From: Pseudomonas veronii
Lineage (GTDB): Bacteria; Pseudomonadota; Gammaproteobacteria; Pseudomonadales; Pseudomonadaceae
Assembly: GCF_001439695.1 (NCBI RefSeq)
Contig: NZ_JYLL01000013.1
Location: 62,001 to 126,000 of the forward strand
Direction: 5' to 3'
DNA length: 64,000 bases
How positions within the stretch are numbered: the stretch's first letter is position 1; every line of letters starts with the position of its first letter. The notes under the pieces were generated by a model. The model was given only the letters and a program-made list of their open reading frames with translations. It was not told the origin of the DNA and ran no database searches. The position numbers and the translations under genes are program-made. Positions 34,867-43,584 of the stretch are shown here, one piece after another.

Positions 34867-35799
34867 ATGCGTGTTCTGATTGCTGAACAGGATCACCCGC
34901 TCTACGCCCGGTTGCTGAGCGAAGCGGCCCCGGACCTCGAGGTGTTGACCAGCGGCGACTCGGCCGAACTCTCGCGCCTGGCTGCCGATTGCCCGGTGTG
35001 GCTCGGCCAGCCGGACCTGCTCGCCACCCTGTTGCGCCAGGGGCACCAGCCGCAGTGGCTGCAATCGACCTGGGCCGGCATCACGCCGCTGCTGGCTGAC
35101 GGCCTGCCCCGCGACTATCGCTTGACCCGTGCGGTGGGGATTTTTGGCCAGGTCATGGCGGAATTTATCCTCACCTACATGCTCGGCCATGAACGCGAAG
35201 TCTTGGCGCGCCTGGTCAGCCAGGTCGAGCGCAAGTGGGACAACCGCATGGGCCAGAGCCTGGCGGGGCGCACGGTGCTGATCGTCGGCTGCGGTGATAT
35301 CGGCCAGCGCGTGGCGCAGTTCCTCGTGCCGTTTGGCGTCAAGCTGTACGGCATCGCCAGCCAGGCGCGCGAGCAGGCGCCGTTTGTCGAAGTGGCCGCG
35401 CTCGATCAACTCGGCCGGCTGGTGGGCGAAGCGGACTACGTGATCAACCTGTTGCCCAACACGCCGAACACCCACGACCTGTACGACGCGGCGCTGTTCA
35501 AGCAATTCAAGCCGAGCGGGTTGTTTATCAACGTCGGCCGCGGCGTCGCGGTGGTTGATGCGGATCTGGTCGAAGCGTTGAAAGAAGGGCACCTGGCTGG
35601 CGCGGTGATCGACGTGTGCCGCCAGGAACCGTTGCCGCAGCGCCACCCGTTCTGGACCGCCTGGGGCTTGCTGCTGACCGGGCACAGCTCGGCGCCGACC
35701 TCGCCGTCGATGATGGTGCAACTGTTTCTGGAAAACGTGCGCGCCTACCAGGCCAAGCAAGTGTTGCGCGGTGAAGTGGATTTCGAGCGCGGCTACTGA
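34867..35799 (+). CDS. D-2-hydroxyacid dehydrogenase
   Basis: A 310-residue NAD(P)-dependent dehydrogenase of the D-isomer-specific 2-hydroxyacid family, shaped like the glyoxylate/hydroxypyruvate reductase GhrA group. Nucleotide motif GCGDIG at 141-146; catalytic Arg in NVGRG; a Glu in CRQEPLP; and His in TGHSSAPT. It reduces 2-keto acids or oxidises D-2-hydroxy acids; the substrate is not determined. AAGG upstream of ATG 34867. It forms its own unit between the ycgL terminator and a REP. Confidence 0.9.
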   Translation: MRVLIAEQDHPLYARLLSEAAPDLEVLTSGDSAELSRLAADCPVWLGQPDLLATLLRQGHQPQWLQSTWAGITPLLADGLPRDYRLTRAVGIFGQVMAEFILTYMLGHEREVLARLVSQVERKWDNRMGQSLAGRTVLIVGCGDIGQRVAQFLVPFGVKLYGIASQAREQAPFVEVAALDQLGRLVGEADYVINLLPNTPNTHDLYDAALFKQFKPSGLFINVGRGVAVVDADLVEALKEGHLAGAVIDVCRQEPLPQRHPFWTAWGLLLTGHSSAPTSPSMMVQLFLENVRAYQAKQVLRGEVDFERGY

Positions 35800-35817
35800 C
35801 ACCGCGTCGAACCACAG

Positions 35818-35843
35818 GTGGGGGCTGGCGAGCCAGCTCCCAC
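35818..35843. repeat. REP palindrome
   Basis: GTGGGGGCTGGC / GCCAGCTCCCAC, a 12-bp stem with one mismatch and GA at the centre, between convergent genes. It is a GCTGGC-core variant that resembles the repeat at 22278. Confidence 0.75.
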
Positions 35844-35850
35844 GTCAGTC

Positions 35851-36444
35851 CTAGAGACTGAAATCGCCTTGCGAAACCAGCTCGCTCAACGGCTTGCGCG
35901 GGCTTGGGGTCTCACGGCCTTGCAGGTACTCGGGCAAGCTCGACTTGTCGCCCAGCTTGCCAATCGCGACCGCCGCATGCAGCGCATAACCCTCGGGAAT
36001 CTTCAGCTCCTTGCGCGTCAGCGCCTGATCGAAGCCGGCCATGCCATGGCTGTGCCAGCCGCTGAGGCTGGCCTGCAGCGCGAGGTAGCCCCAGGCCGAA
36101 CCGGTGTCGAAGGTGTGCCACAGCGCCGGGGTTTCTTCGCTGGCGCCGGGGGCGATGAAGTCGGTTTTCGAGGCGATGATCACCAGGGCCGACGCATGCT
36201 GCGCCCAGTTGCGGTTGAATTCGTTCAACAGGCCGAGGAAACGCTCCCAGTCCGGCGTGTCACGGCGCGCATAGAGAAAACGCCAGGGCTGCGAGTTGTA
36301 GGCCGATGGCGCCCAGCGCGCGGCTTCGAAAAAACTCAGCAGGGTTTCCTGCGGGATGCTCTCGCCGGTAAAGGCGCGGGGCGACCAGCGCTCAGTGAAC
36401 TGGGGGTTGATCGGGTAATCGGCAGCGCGGGGGTTGGTGCTCAT
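35851..36444 (-). CDS. Nitroreductase family protein
   Basis: A 197-residue FMN-dependent oxidoreductase. The N-terminal RWSPRAFTGE and AARWAPSAYNSQPWRF segments form the FMN phosphate site, and AAVAIGKLGDKSSLPE near the C-terminus is the usual FMN/dimer segment. Members reduce nitro compounds, quinones or enones with NAD(P)H in the cytoplasm. It is a monocistronic gene, convergent with the dehydrogenase at 34867. Confidence 0.92.
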   Translation of the reverse strand: MSTNPRAADYPINPQFTERWSPRAFTGESIPQETLLSFFEAARWAPSAYNSQPWRFLYARRDTPDWERFLGLLNEFNRNWAQHASALVIIASKTDFIAPGASEETPALWHTFDTGSAWGYLALQASLSGWHSHGMAGFDQALTRKELKIPEGYALHAAVAIGKLGDKSSLPEYLQGRETPSPRKPLSELVSQGDFSL

Positions 36445-36597
36445 GGGCAGTTCCTGATCGTCAATTCGGCGCTCAAAGCTACTGCGCTCCCGCTAGACTG
36501 ACAAGTCTTGCAACACCGCCAGTCGTAAGCGCTTGGCCCCAGTGGCCTTGGGCACTAGACTGGCGGCCTTTTCACCCACCGATACCGATGTAGAGCC

Positions 36598-37047
36598 ATG
36601 GCCGCCAAAGTCGAACCTTTCTGGATACGCAAAACCCTTGAACACCTCGATCAGGAGGAGTGGGAGTCGTTGTGCGACGGCTGTGGCCTGTGCTGCCTGC
36701 AAAAGCTCGAGGATGAAGACGACAACAGCGTCTATTACACGCGCATCGCCTGCAAACTGCTCGACCTGAAAACCTGCCAGTGCACCGATTACCCCAACCG
36801 CCGCGCGTCGGTGCCCGACTGCATCCAGCTCACCCCGGGCCAGGCCGACCAGTTCAAGTGGTTGCCGCCCACCTGCGGTTACCGCCTGGTCAGCGAGCGC
36901 AAGGACTTGCCGCTGTGGCATCACCTGGTCTGCGGCGACCGTGACGCCGTGCATCACGAACGCATTTCCCAGTCCGGACGCATGCTCCGCGAAGGCAGCG
37001 TGCCCGAAGAAGACTGGGAGGATTACCTGATCTTCCGCGCTGGCTGA
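36598..37047 (+). CDS. ycgN: YcgN family cysteine-cluster protein (UPF0260)
   Basis: A 149-residue protein with eight or so conserved Cys: CDGCGLCC near the N-terminus, then [29 protein letters not shown] and VCGD. The spacing resembles Fe-S or Zn clusters of the CxxCxxxCC (FliB-like) superfamily, but the function is not established. It precedes the peptidase-like gene by 13 bp and probably shares its transcript. Confidence 0.93.
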   Translation: MAAKVEPFWIRKTLEHLDQEEWESLCDGCGLCCLQKLEDEDDNSVYYTRIACKLLDLKTCQCTDYPNRRASVPDCIQLTPGQADQFKWLPPTCGYRLVSERKDLPLWHHLVCGDRDAVHHERISQSGRMLREGSVPEEDWEDYLIFRAG

Positions 37048-37060
37048 ACAAGGAGCGAGT

Positions 37061-38281
37061 ATGAAGGGGCTGACCCGGCTGGCGGCAAGCCTGGTGTTGC
37101 TGGCGCTGAGCACACCGGCGTGGTGCGCGAAGAAAGTCGACCTGGACTATCACGTCAAACTGCTGCCCCAGAGCGATCAGGCTGAGGTGCGCGTGAGCCT
37201 GTCCCAGGGTTCGGCGGTGCGCAGCCTGGATTTCGAGCTGGGTCGCGACGGTGACTACAGCGATTTCAAGGCCGATGGCCAATGGAAAGTCAGTGGCCAT
37301 CGCGGCCTTTGGCAACCCAGCGCCGACAAGGCCAGCCTGACCTACCGTGTGCGCCTCAGCCATGCGCGCAAGCCGGGTATCTATGAAGCGCGCATGACGC
37401 CGGGTTGGGCGCTGTTTCGCGGGGAAGACCTGGTGCCGACCGCGCACCTCGACCAGCAGGACGGCGTCGAGCTGGTCTCGCGCCTGGTGTTCGAGCTGCC
37501 GACGGGCTGGAAAAGCGTCGAAACCGCCTGGCCGCGTATCGGCAAGCACACCTTCCGGATCAACAACGTCTCGCGCCTGTTCGACCGCCCCACCGGCTGG
37601 ATGCTCGCCGGTAACCTCGGCAGCCGCCGTGTGCGCCTGGGCGAAACCGACGTCACCGTGGCCTCGCCCAAGGGCCAGGCCACGCGCCGTATGGATGTGC
37701 TGACGTTGCTGACTTTCGTCTGGCCGCAGGTGGAAGCCGCGTTCCCGCGTCACCCCGCCAAGCTATTGATTGTCGGCGCCAGCGACCCGATGCGCCGTGG
37801 CGCCTTCTTGGCGCGCGACTCGGTCTACCTCAACAGCCGCACGCCGCTGGTCAGTGAAAACGGCAGCAGCCCGTTGATCCGCGAAGTGGTGCATGCCATC
37901 GGCCGCTTCAGTGACCATGATGCCAGCGACTGGATCAGCGAAGGCCTGGCGGAGTATTACGCGATCGAGTTGCTGCGCCGTGGCGGCGGGATCACCGATG
38001 AGCGCTATGCGGCGATACAGGCGCGGTTGACCCGCGAAGGCAAGGACGTCACCAGCCTGCGTGGCGAGCACGTCAGCGGCGCAACCGTGGCGCGGGCAGT
38101 GGTGGTGATGCAGGAGCTGGATCGCGAGATCCGCGTGAAAACCCACAACAAGCGCTCGCTGGATGATCTCGCGCAAGTGGTGATGCGGGCGAACAGCGTC
38201 AGCACCCCAGAGTTTGTGCGACTGGCTCAGAGCATCATCGGCGAGTCGTCGGTGGTGTTGGACTCCAAGCTGTTGCGCTGA
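37061..38281 (+). CDS. Secreted gluzincin-like protein with RExxH in place of HExxH
   Basis: A 406-residue protein with a signal peptide (about 1-22, ending PAWCA). The N-terminal half is beta-rich (about 25-190), as in M1/M61 aminopeptidase-like proteins. The C-terminal helical half has LIREVVHAIG (Arg274, Glu275, His278) followed by WISEGLAEYY (Trp291, Glu294, Glu298), which matches the gluzincin layout HExxH...E except that the first zinc His is Arg (CGC). So it is probably a non-catalytic or altered relative acting in the periplasm or cell envelope. GGAG precedes ATG 37061. No named family was recognised. Confidence 0.8.
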   Translation: MKGLTRLAASLVLLALSTPAWCAKKVDLDYHVKLLPQSDQAEVRVSLSQGSAVRSLDFELGRDGDYSDFKADGQWKVSGHRGLWQPSADKASLTYRVRLSHARKPGIYEARMTPGWALFRGEDLVPTAHLDQQDGVELVSRLVFELPTGWKSVETAWPRIGKHTFRINNVSRLFDRPTGWMLAGNLGSRRVRLGETDVTVASPKGQATRRMDVLTLLTFVWPQVEAAFPRHPAKLLIVGASDPMRRGAFLARDSVYLNSRTPLVSENGSSPLIREVVHAIGRFSDHDASDWISEGLAEYYAIELLRRGGGITDERYAAIQARLTREGKDVTSLRGEHVSGATVARAVVVMQELDREIRVKTHNKRSLDDLAQVVMRANSVSTPEFVRLAQSIIGESSVVLDSKLLR

Positions 38282-38293
38282 CCCAGAATAAAG

Positions 38294-38315
38294 GTGGGAG
38301 CAAGCCGCCTCCCAC
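38294..38315. repeat. REP-like hairpin
   Basis: GTGGGAG (38294-38300) and CTCCCAC (38309-38315) around CAAGCCGC, a decayed REP (core no longer palindromic), between convergent genes. Confidence 0.6.
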
Positions 38316-38346
38316 ATCTGGATCAGCAACAGACAGAAGACTTGGC

Positions 38347-38697
38347 TCAGCCGGTGGTTTTTGTGGCCTTTTCGGCCCCCGTTTGCGCCTTGGTCTTCAG
38401 GTTCTTCAACTCGTCACCGGCCCGCTCGATTTTCGTGCGCAGGCTGTTCATTTCCTGGCGACCTTGTTCCAGCTTGTCCTTGAGCGAACTGTGCCCGGTA
38501 AATCCACGCGTCAGCGCCACGCCGCCAATCGCCACCTGGAGCAGCCCGAAAATCCCGCCACGGCGCAGGCCTTTGCCGACCATGATCACGCCGCCGGCCA
38601 CCGAGCCGATGCGCTCCCAGCCGTGTACGTTCTGCGTGGGGCGGGCCTGGCGTGGGGTGGATTCAATGACAGGTCGCAGGGTTTTGCTGTCGCTCAT
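38347..38697 (-). CDS. Small protein with DUF2892-like membrane segment and coiled coil
   Basis: A 116-residue protein. A polar N-terminal 40 residues is followed by NVHGWERIGSVAGGVIMVGKGLRRGGIFGLLQVAIGG-type glycine-rich hydrophobic sequence (about 36-72), resembling the YgaP/DUF2892 inner-membrane segment. The C-terminal 40 residues are a charged, coiled-coil-forming helix (LKDKLEQGRQEMNSL ... DELKNLKTK). ATG 38697 follows a GGAGA-type site. The function is unknown; a stress-related membrane protein is plausible. Confidence 0.75.
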   Translation of the reverse strand: MSDSKTLRPVIESTPRQARPTQNVHGWERIGSVAGGVIMVGKGLRRGGIFGLLQVAIGGVALTRGFTGHSSLKDKLEQGRQEMNSLRTKIERAGDELKNLKTKAQTGAEKATKTTG

Positions 38698-38765
38698 GAT
38701 CGGTCTCCAACAAGGGCTAGTGATACGCAACTGACTGTGTGCAGGCGCCGGATGTTCCCGGCAAC

Positions 38766-39233
38766 TCAGTATTTGGGCCCAGAGCGGGTGTTATTGCCCT
38801 TGGCCAGGCGGTCGTAGAGCACCACGTTGACGGTGGCGGCGAGGTTCATGCAGCCGGTGGTCGGGATGTACACCACGTCTTCACACCAGTCGCGAATCTC
38901 TTTGTCGAGGGAGCCGTCCTCGGGGCCGAAGATGTACAGCGCGCGGTCGGGGTGGGTGTATTCGGGCAGCGGGCGGGCGCCGTCCACCAGTTCGACGGCG
39001 ACCGGGATGCAGCCCAGCGGCAGGATTTTTCTCAGGTCATCGATGCCGATCAGCGGAATGTCGTGGTGGACCTTCTTGGTGTCGGTGATGAAATCCCGGG
39101 CGCGCTCGTAGCGTTTGCCGGTGTAGAACACCGAGGCCACGCCGTAGCAACCGGCGGCGCGCATCACCGAACCGACGTTTTCGGGGGATTTGGGGTTATA
39201 CAGACCGATGCAGCTGTAGCGTTTATTGCCCAC
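38766..39233 (-). CDS. SpoU/TrmH-family RNA 2'-O-methyltransferase
   Basis: A 155-residue SPOUT methyltransferase with all three knot motifs: NPKSPENVGSVMRAA (motif 1), IFGPEDGSL (motif 2) and IPTTGCMNLAATVNVVLYDR (motif 3). It is compact and lacks an N-terminal RNA-binding extension, like TrmL, so a tRNA or rRNA ribose is the likely target. The exact site cannot be read from sequence. Confidence 0.9.
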   Translation of the reverse strand: MGNKRYSCIGLYNPKSPENVGSVMRAAGCYGVASVFYTGKRYERARDFITDTKKVHHDIPLIGIDDLRKILPLGCIPVAVELVDGARPLPEYTHPDRALYIFGPEDGSLDKEIRDWCEDVVYIPTTGCMNLAATVNVVLYDRLAKGNNTRSGPKY

Positions 39234-39325
39234 GGGGAAGGGTGCCTTGGAGAAAAGCGGCGATTATACGGGGATTGGTGGGGCTGTGGTCGCTATCGAG
39301 CGCTGCGCCGCTGGCACTGCTGCCT

Positions 39326-39406
39326 TCGCGAGCAAGCCCGCTCCCACATTGGTCCGTGTCCATGCTCTGGAATGCGGTTAAGGGTAGGAGCGGGCTTGCC
39401 CGCGAA
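39326..39406. repeat. REPIN: inverted pair of REP sequences
   Basis: A 23-bp REP at 39326-39348 (TTCGCGAGCAAGCCCGCTCC...) is matched in inverted orientation at 39384-39406 with two mismatches; the 35-bp spacer has no obvious function. The pair forms a long hairpin typical of Pseudomonas REPINs. No RAYT transposase gene is in the window. Confidence 0.8.
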
Positions 39407-39432
39407 GAGGGCGGGGCAGCCCGCGCGCAACT

Positions 39433-39807
39433 TCAGTCGTCTTTTTTCATCAACCCTGCCAACGCCGCGAACGGGTTGTGCGTGGCCTTGGCGATCGTCG
39501 GGCTGCTGGTGGAGCCTTCGCCGAAGTACTGCTGGTCGGTGTAGCGCGAGTGCTCGTTGTCGTGGCAGTACAGGCACAGCAACTCCCAGTTGGACCCATC
39601 CTGAGGATTGTCGTCATGGTTGTGGTTGCGGTGGTGTACGGTCAGTTCGCTCAGGCGCTTGCCGGCGAACTCACGGGCGCAGCGGCCGCACACGTGGGGG
39701 TACATTTTCAGGGCTTTGTCGCGGTAGCCCATTTCCCGGTCGCGCTGGGCATCGGCGAGGATGCGGTCGAGCTTGGCGGTGTGGGAGGGCGGGTTGGTCG
39801 AGCTCAT
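39433..39807 (-). CDS. yajD: YajD family HNH nuclease
   Basis: A 124-residue HNH-fold protein. Zinc knuckle CGRCAREF and LLCLYCHDNEH frame the HNH core LTVHHRNHNHDDNPQDGSNW, so metal and catalytic residues are present. The second of two adjacent ATGs (39807) sits at proper distance from AGGAG. Proteins of this type are conserved stand-alone HNH endonucleases of uncertain role. Confidence 0.9.
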   Translation of the reverse strand: MSSTNPPSHTAKLDRILADAQRDREMGYRDKALKMYPHVCGRCAREFAGKRLSELTVHHRNHNHDDNPQDGSNWELLCLYCHDNEHSRYTDQQYFGEGSTSSPTIAKATHNPFAALAGLMKKDD

Positions 39808-39867
39808 CATGGCTCCTGTCTTCGGGTGGTTCACGGATAGGGTTGATTCTAGCCAATCGCGGCGCAA

Positions 39868-40554
39868 TTAGCCCTTGAGCTTTTCCGCAATCCAGATGGT
39901 GTGCCGCGTGCCCTTGTTGCCATGGGCGAACACTTGCACTTCCTCGGCCTTGAAACCGGCCTTGCGCAGCTTGTCGCTGAACAGCTTGTCGGCGCTGGCC
40001 GACCACACCGCAAGTACGCCCTTGGGGCGCAGGGCCTTGGCGCAGGCGGCCAGGCCACCGGCGGAGTAGAGCCAACTGTTGGCTTTTTGCGTAAGGCCTT
40101 CGGGGCCGTTGTCCACGTCGAGCATGATCGCATCAAAGCCCTGGGGCTCGGCTTGCAGCACCTTGGCCACGTCTTCCATGCGGACCACGGTGCGCGGGTC
40201 AAGCAGCGGGCGCCCGGCCTTTTCGCCCAAGGGGCCACGGTTCCATTCCACGACACCGGGCACCAGTTCTGCCACCACCACTTCGGCGGTCTTGCCCAGG
40301 TGCTTGAGGGCCGACGCGAGGGTGAAACCCATGCCCAGCCCGCCGATCAATACCCGCGAACCGGGGCGGCCGGCGACTTTGCGACAAGGGATTTCTGCCA
40401 GCGCGTCTTCGGAGCCGTGCATGCGCGTGTTCATCAACTGGCCGCCGTCGCCGCCCTGGATCTTGATGACAAAGTCCTCGCCGTATTCGAACAGGCACAA
40501 GGCACCGCCGTTGTCGGGGATCGGGGTGGTGTCCAGCAGAACGAAACGTTTCAT
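39868..40554 (-). CDS. Spermidine-synthase-like methyltransferase-fold protein
   Basis: A 228-residue protein of the polyamine-synthase superfamily. LIGGLGMGFTLASAL is the SAM/dcSAM-binding loop, VAELVPGVVEW and DAIMLDVDNGPEG match the acidic motifs of SpeE-like proteins, but the N-terminal beta-domain is short and the SpeE gatekeeping segment is absent. It may be a methyltransferase or an aminopropyl transferase of unknown specificity. It stands alone, oriented away from the proline-rich gene. Confidence 0.82.
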   Translation of the reverse strand: MKRFVLLDTTPIPDNGGALCLFEYGEDFVIKIQGGDGGQLMNTRMHGSEDALAEIPCRKVAGRPGSRVLIGGLGMGFTLASALKHLGKTAEVVVAELVPGVVEWNRGPLGEKAGRPLLDPRTVVRMEDVAKVLQAEPQGFDAIMLDVDNGPEGLTQKANSWLYSAGGLAACAKALRPKGVLAVWSASADKLFSDKLRKAGFKAEEVQVFAHGNKGTRHTIWIAEKLKG

Positions 40555-40632
40555 GGAGATCTCATTGGGAAGGGCATTCTTGCGCGGTTGGGAGTAGCCT
40601 TACGACATTCCGGTCAGGCCATGGAGCCATCG

Positions 40633-40911
40633 ATGAAGTGCAGCATTCTAACGGTCATTGTGTTGGGCGCGCTCACATTGGGTGTGGCGCAGGCTCAGGA
40701 GTTGCAAACCGTACCGGTTGCGCCGGCGCCAACCCCAGGCGCGCCGGGCACCCCCACCCCGACGCTGTATCCGCAAGTCACCCCGCCGGCGGTGCCCAAG
40801 ACGAACGGCTCGCCGCCGCTGGTGCCTATCGTGTTACCTGCGCCACCGAAGGACCAGACGGTCCCCGGCGTGCCGCCGAACGACAGCAAGCCGAAGACGC
40901 CCGGCGGTTAA
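40633..40911 (+). CDS. Proline-rich secreted protein
   Basis: A 92-residue protein with a signal peptide (MKCSILTVIVLGALTLGVAQA, about 21) and a mature part that is over a quarter proline with Thr, Ala, Gly and Lys (PAPTPGAPGTPTPTLYP, PVPP-like spacing), so intrinsically disordered. ATG 40633 has GGAG at ideal distance; an in-frame ATG at 40621 is an alternative. It may be a periplasmic or wall-spanning linker peptide; the function is unknown. Confidence 0.7.
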   Translation: MKCSILTVIVLGALTLGVAQAQELQTVPVAPAPTPGAPGTPTPTLYPQVTPPAVPKTNGSPPLVPIVLPAPPKDQTVPGVPPNDSKPKTPGG

Positions 40912-40944
40912 CCGCGTCGAGCCTCCAGCGTTCAGCCAGGACCG

Positions 40945-42999
40945 CTAAACCAGCCCCAGCGCCTTGAACACAAATGCATATTCGAGCGCTACGTCACGTA
41001 ATCCCTGGTAACGCCCGCTCATGCCGCCATGGCCGGCCCCCAGTTCGGTCTTGAGCAGCAGCAGGTTGTCGTCCGTCTTGGTGTCGCGCAGCTTGGCCAC
41101 CCACTTGGCCGCTTCCCAGTACTGCACGCGGCTGTCGTTGTAGCCGGCGATCACCAGCAGGGCCGGGTAGGCCTGGGCGCGCACGTTCTCATACGGCGCA
41201 TACGCCTTGATGCGCGCATAGACCTCGGGCTCCTGCGGGTTGCCCCACTCGTCGTACTCGGTGACGGTCAGCGGCAGGTCCGGGTCGAGCATGGTGTTGA
41301 GCACGTCGACGAACGGCACTTCGGCAATCGCCGCCTGGAACAGCTCCGGACGCTGGTTGAGCACTGCGCCGATCAACAGGCCACCGGCGCTGCCGCCGCT
41401 GATCACCAGCTGTTTGGCGCAGGTCAAACCCTGTGCGATCAGGTGTTCGGCGCAGGCGATAAAGTCGTTGAACGTGTTCTGCTTGTGTTCTTGTTTGCCA
41501 TTGCGATACCAGGCTTCGCCCAGCTCGCCGCCGCCGCGCACATGCGCAATGGCAAACGCGACGCCACGGTCCAGCAGGCTCAGGCGCGCGTGGGAGAACC
41601 ACGGATCGAGGCTCTGGCCGTAGGCGCCATAGCCGTAGAGGTACAGCGGCGTCGGTTTGCCAAGCTGGTCGCGCTTGACCACCAGGCTGATCGGCACCTG
41701 GGTGCCATCGGCGGAGGTTGCCCACAAACGCTGGCTGACGTAATCGTCGGCGTTGAAGACGCCGAGTACCGGGGTTTCCTTGAGCACCTGTTGCGCGCCG
41801 CTGGCCAGTTCCAGCTGGCGCACCTGGGCCGGACGGTTCAGGGCTTCGTAGCGCAGGCGGATCTTGTCGCTGGGGAATTCCAGGCTGTTTTGTACGTAGA
41901 GGCTGTAGGCAGCGTCAGGCAATTCCACACGATAGGTCGGTAGACCCTGGGGATGCACTTCGATGACCGGCAGGCCGCCGATGCGCAGGCTCAAGGTCAT
42001 GGCGCCGGCATTCAGGCTCACGCCGTCGAGCATCACCTCATCGCTGTGGGGGATCAGGTTTTTCCAGTCGGCCTGGGTCGGCACGCGGCCGGTGTCGGCG
42101 GCGACGAACAGGGCGTAGTTGATGCCGTCGCGGTTGCTGCGGATGAACCAGGTCCACGCGCCGTCGAGCTGGCCGTGGTCGACGTCGTACTCGTGGTCTT
42201 CGACCCGTGGCGCCAGGCAGGTGAAGTCCAGGTGCGGCTGGTCGGCGTCCAGCGCCCAGATTTCACTGGTGGTCTTGCTGCCCAGGGCCACCAGCAACTG
42301 GCGCTCGGAGCTGGAACGGTAGCAGTGCAGGAAGAAACGCCCGTCGGTCTCGTGGAACACTTCCTGCGCGGCGGTGCCGTCCAGGCGATAGCGGTAGAGT
42401 TTGTGCGGACGATGGGTATCGTCCAGTTCGCCGAAAAACAGGGTCAGGCTGTCATTGGCCCAGGTCATGCTGCCGTCGCAGTTATCGAACGCCAGTTCGC
42501 TGACTTTGTCGGTGGCCAATTCCTTCACGTACAGGGTGTAGATCTCTTCGCCATTGGTATCGAGGCTGTAGGCCAGGCGCTGATGGTCGGGGCTGATGCT
42601 GAACGCACCGAGGGAGAAAAAGCCGCCGTTGGCCAGCACGTTGGGGTCGAGCAACAGCTCCTCGCTGCTGTCATCCACCTGGTTGCTGTCGTCGGCCGGG
42701 CGGCGGCAGCGGTAGTGGCGGGCGTATTCGTCGCCGGCGGTGGTGCGCGTGTAATACAGGTACGGGCCCCAGGGGGAGGGCAGCGACAGGTCGGTTTCGA
42801 GGATACGGCCCTTGATCTCTTCGAACAGGGTTTCACGCAGCGCCTGTTGCCCGGCGAGTTGGGCTTCCTGCCAGGCGTTTTCGGCTTTCAGGTAATCCAT
42901 CACTTCTGCGCTGTCACGCACTTGCAGCCAGGCGTAAGGGTCCTGGCCTGGGGCCTTGCGGGCAATCGGGGCGGCAGTGATGGGGGTCGATGGCGGCAT
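40945..42999 (-). CDS. ptrB: Oligopeptidase B (S9A serine peptidase)
   Basis: A 684-residue prolyl-oligopeptidase-family enzyme. The N-terminal beta-propeller (about 70-400) is followed by the alpha/beta-hydrolase domain with the nucleophile Ser in ISGGSAGG (about 533), the Asp in GYNDSRVQYW (about 617) and the His in GAGHGG (about 654). It cleaves after basic residues in short peptides in the cytoplasm. SRRY-like acidic pocket residues were not checked in detail, so oligopeptidase B rather than another S9A member is inferred from length and HVRGGGELGEAWY. Confidence 0.9.
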   Translation of the reverse strand: MPPSTPITAAPIARKAPGQDPYAWLQVRDSAEVMDYLKAENAWQEAQLAGQQALRETLFEEIKGRILETDLSLPSPWGPYLYYTRTTAGDEYARHYRCRRPADDSNQVDDSSEELLLDPNVLANGGFFSLGAFSISPDHQRLAYSLDTNGEEIYTLYVKELATDKVSELAFDNCDGSMTWANDSLTLFFGELDDTHRPHKLYRYRLDGTAAQEVFHETDGRFFLHCYRSSSERQLLVALGSKTTSEIWALDADQPHLDFTCLAPRVEDHEYDVDHGQLDGAWTWFIRSNRDGINYALFVAADTGRVPTQADWKNLIPHSDEVMLDGVSLNAGAMTLSLRIGGLPVIEVHPQGLPTYRVELPDAAYSLYVQNSLEFPSDKIRLRYEALNRPAQVRQLELASGAQQVLKETPVLGVFNADDYVSQRLWATSADGTQVPISLVVKRDQLGKPTPLYLYGYGAYGQSLDPWFSHARLSLLDRGVAFAIAHVRGGGELGEAWYRNGKQEHKQNTFNDFIACAEHLIAQGLTCAKQLVISGGSAGGLLIGAVLNQRPELFQAAIAEVPFVDVLNTMLDPDLPLTVTEYDEWGNPQEPEVYARIKAYAPYENVRAQAYPALLVIAGYNDSRVQYWEAAKWVAKLRDTKTDDNLLLLKTELGAGHGGMSGRYQGLRDVALEYAFVFKALGLV

Positions 43000-43098
43000 G
43001 GATCACTCTCTGTCTGGCGGATGGTGGCAGGCATTGCAGCCGCGACACGCAAAAGCCGTTATCATAGCGGCCTGTTTGCCTACCTTGCCATGGACACC

Positions 43099-43554
43099 AT
43101 GACCGAGAACGATTATCTGACCGCTTGGGGCCTTTACGCCTTCGCCGCTTTGGGCTGCCTGTTGGTGTGGTGGCGCATGACCCGCTGGATCTGGCGCTGG
43201 TTGCGCGAGCCACTGCAATTGCTGATGGCCGTGCTGCTGTTGAGCCCGACCATCGTCGACCCGGTCAAGACCCAGTTCGCGCCGGCCGTGGCGATTACTG
43301 CGCTGGACCTGGTGCTCAAGGTCGGTAACAACGCCTGGCGGGCCGTCTCCGATTTGTTCATGTACACGATGATCGCCTTTGGCGTGTACCTCGTGTTTGT
43401 GTTGATCCGCTGGCCCATCGAGCGCGCCGCCAATGCCCGCCGTGAGCGCAAGGCCGCCGCTGATGCCGCCTTGGCCGCCGAGCCCGAAGACGATGACGAG
43501 CCGTTCCGTCGCCCGGCGCCTGTGGGCGGTATGCGGGTCGAACCGCGCCTTTAA
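43099..43554 (+). CDS. Membrane protein with two to three TM segments
   Basis: A 151-residue protein, divergent from ptrB. Hydrophobic segments are at about 8-30 (AWGLYAFAALGCLLVWW), 41-60 (LLMAVLLLSPTIV) and 88-108 (YTMIAFGVYLVFVLIRWPI), then a charged C-terminal tail with an acidic stretch (EPEDDDEPF). ATG 43099 is preferred over 43090. It is followed by the YafJ-like gene with a 30-bp gap, so the two and the next are probably co-transcribed. No function is known. Confidence 0.8.
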   Translation: MTENDYLTAWGLYAFAALGCLLVWWRMTRWIWRWLREPLQLLMAVLLLSPTIVDPVKTQFAPAVAITALDLVLKVGNNAWRAVSDLFMYTMIAFGVYLVFVLIRWPIERAANARRERKAAADAALAAEPEDDDEPFRRPAPVGGMRVEPRL

Positions 43555-43584
43555 CGTTGTCTGCCCTGCAGCGAGAGCCCTGGC

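Noticed and set aside
39901-40911. 336-codon frame ending in the proline-rich protein
   Set aside because: Most is antisense to the spermidine-synthase-like gene; the signal peptide begins at 40633.
41953-43554. 533-codon frame reaching the small membrane gene
   Set aside because: Antisense to ptrB until 43090; only the last 151 codons are credible.
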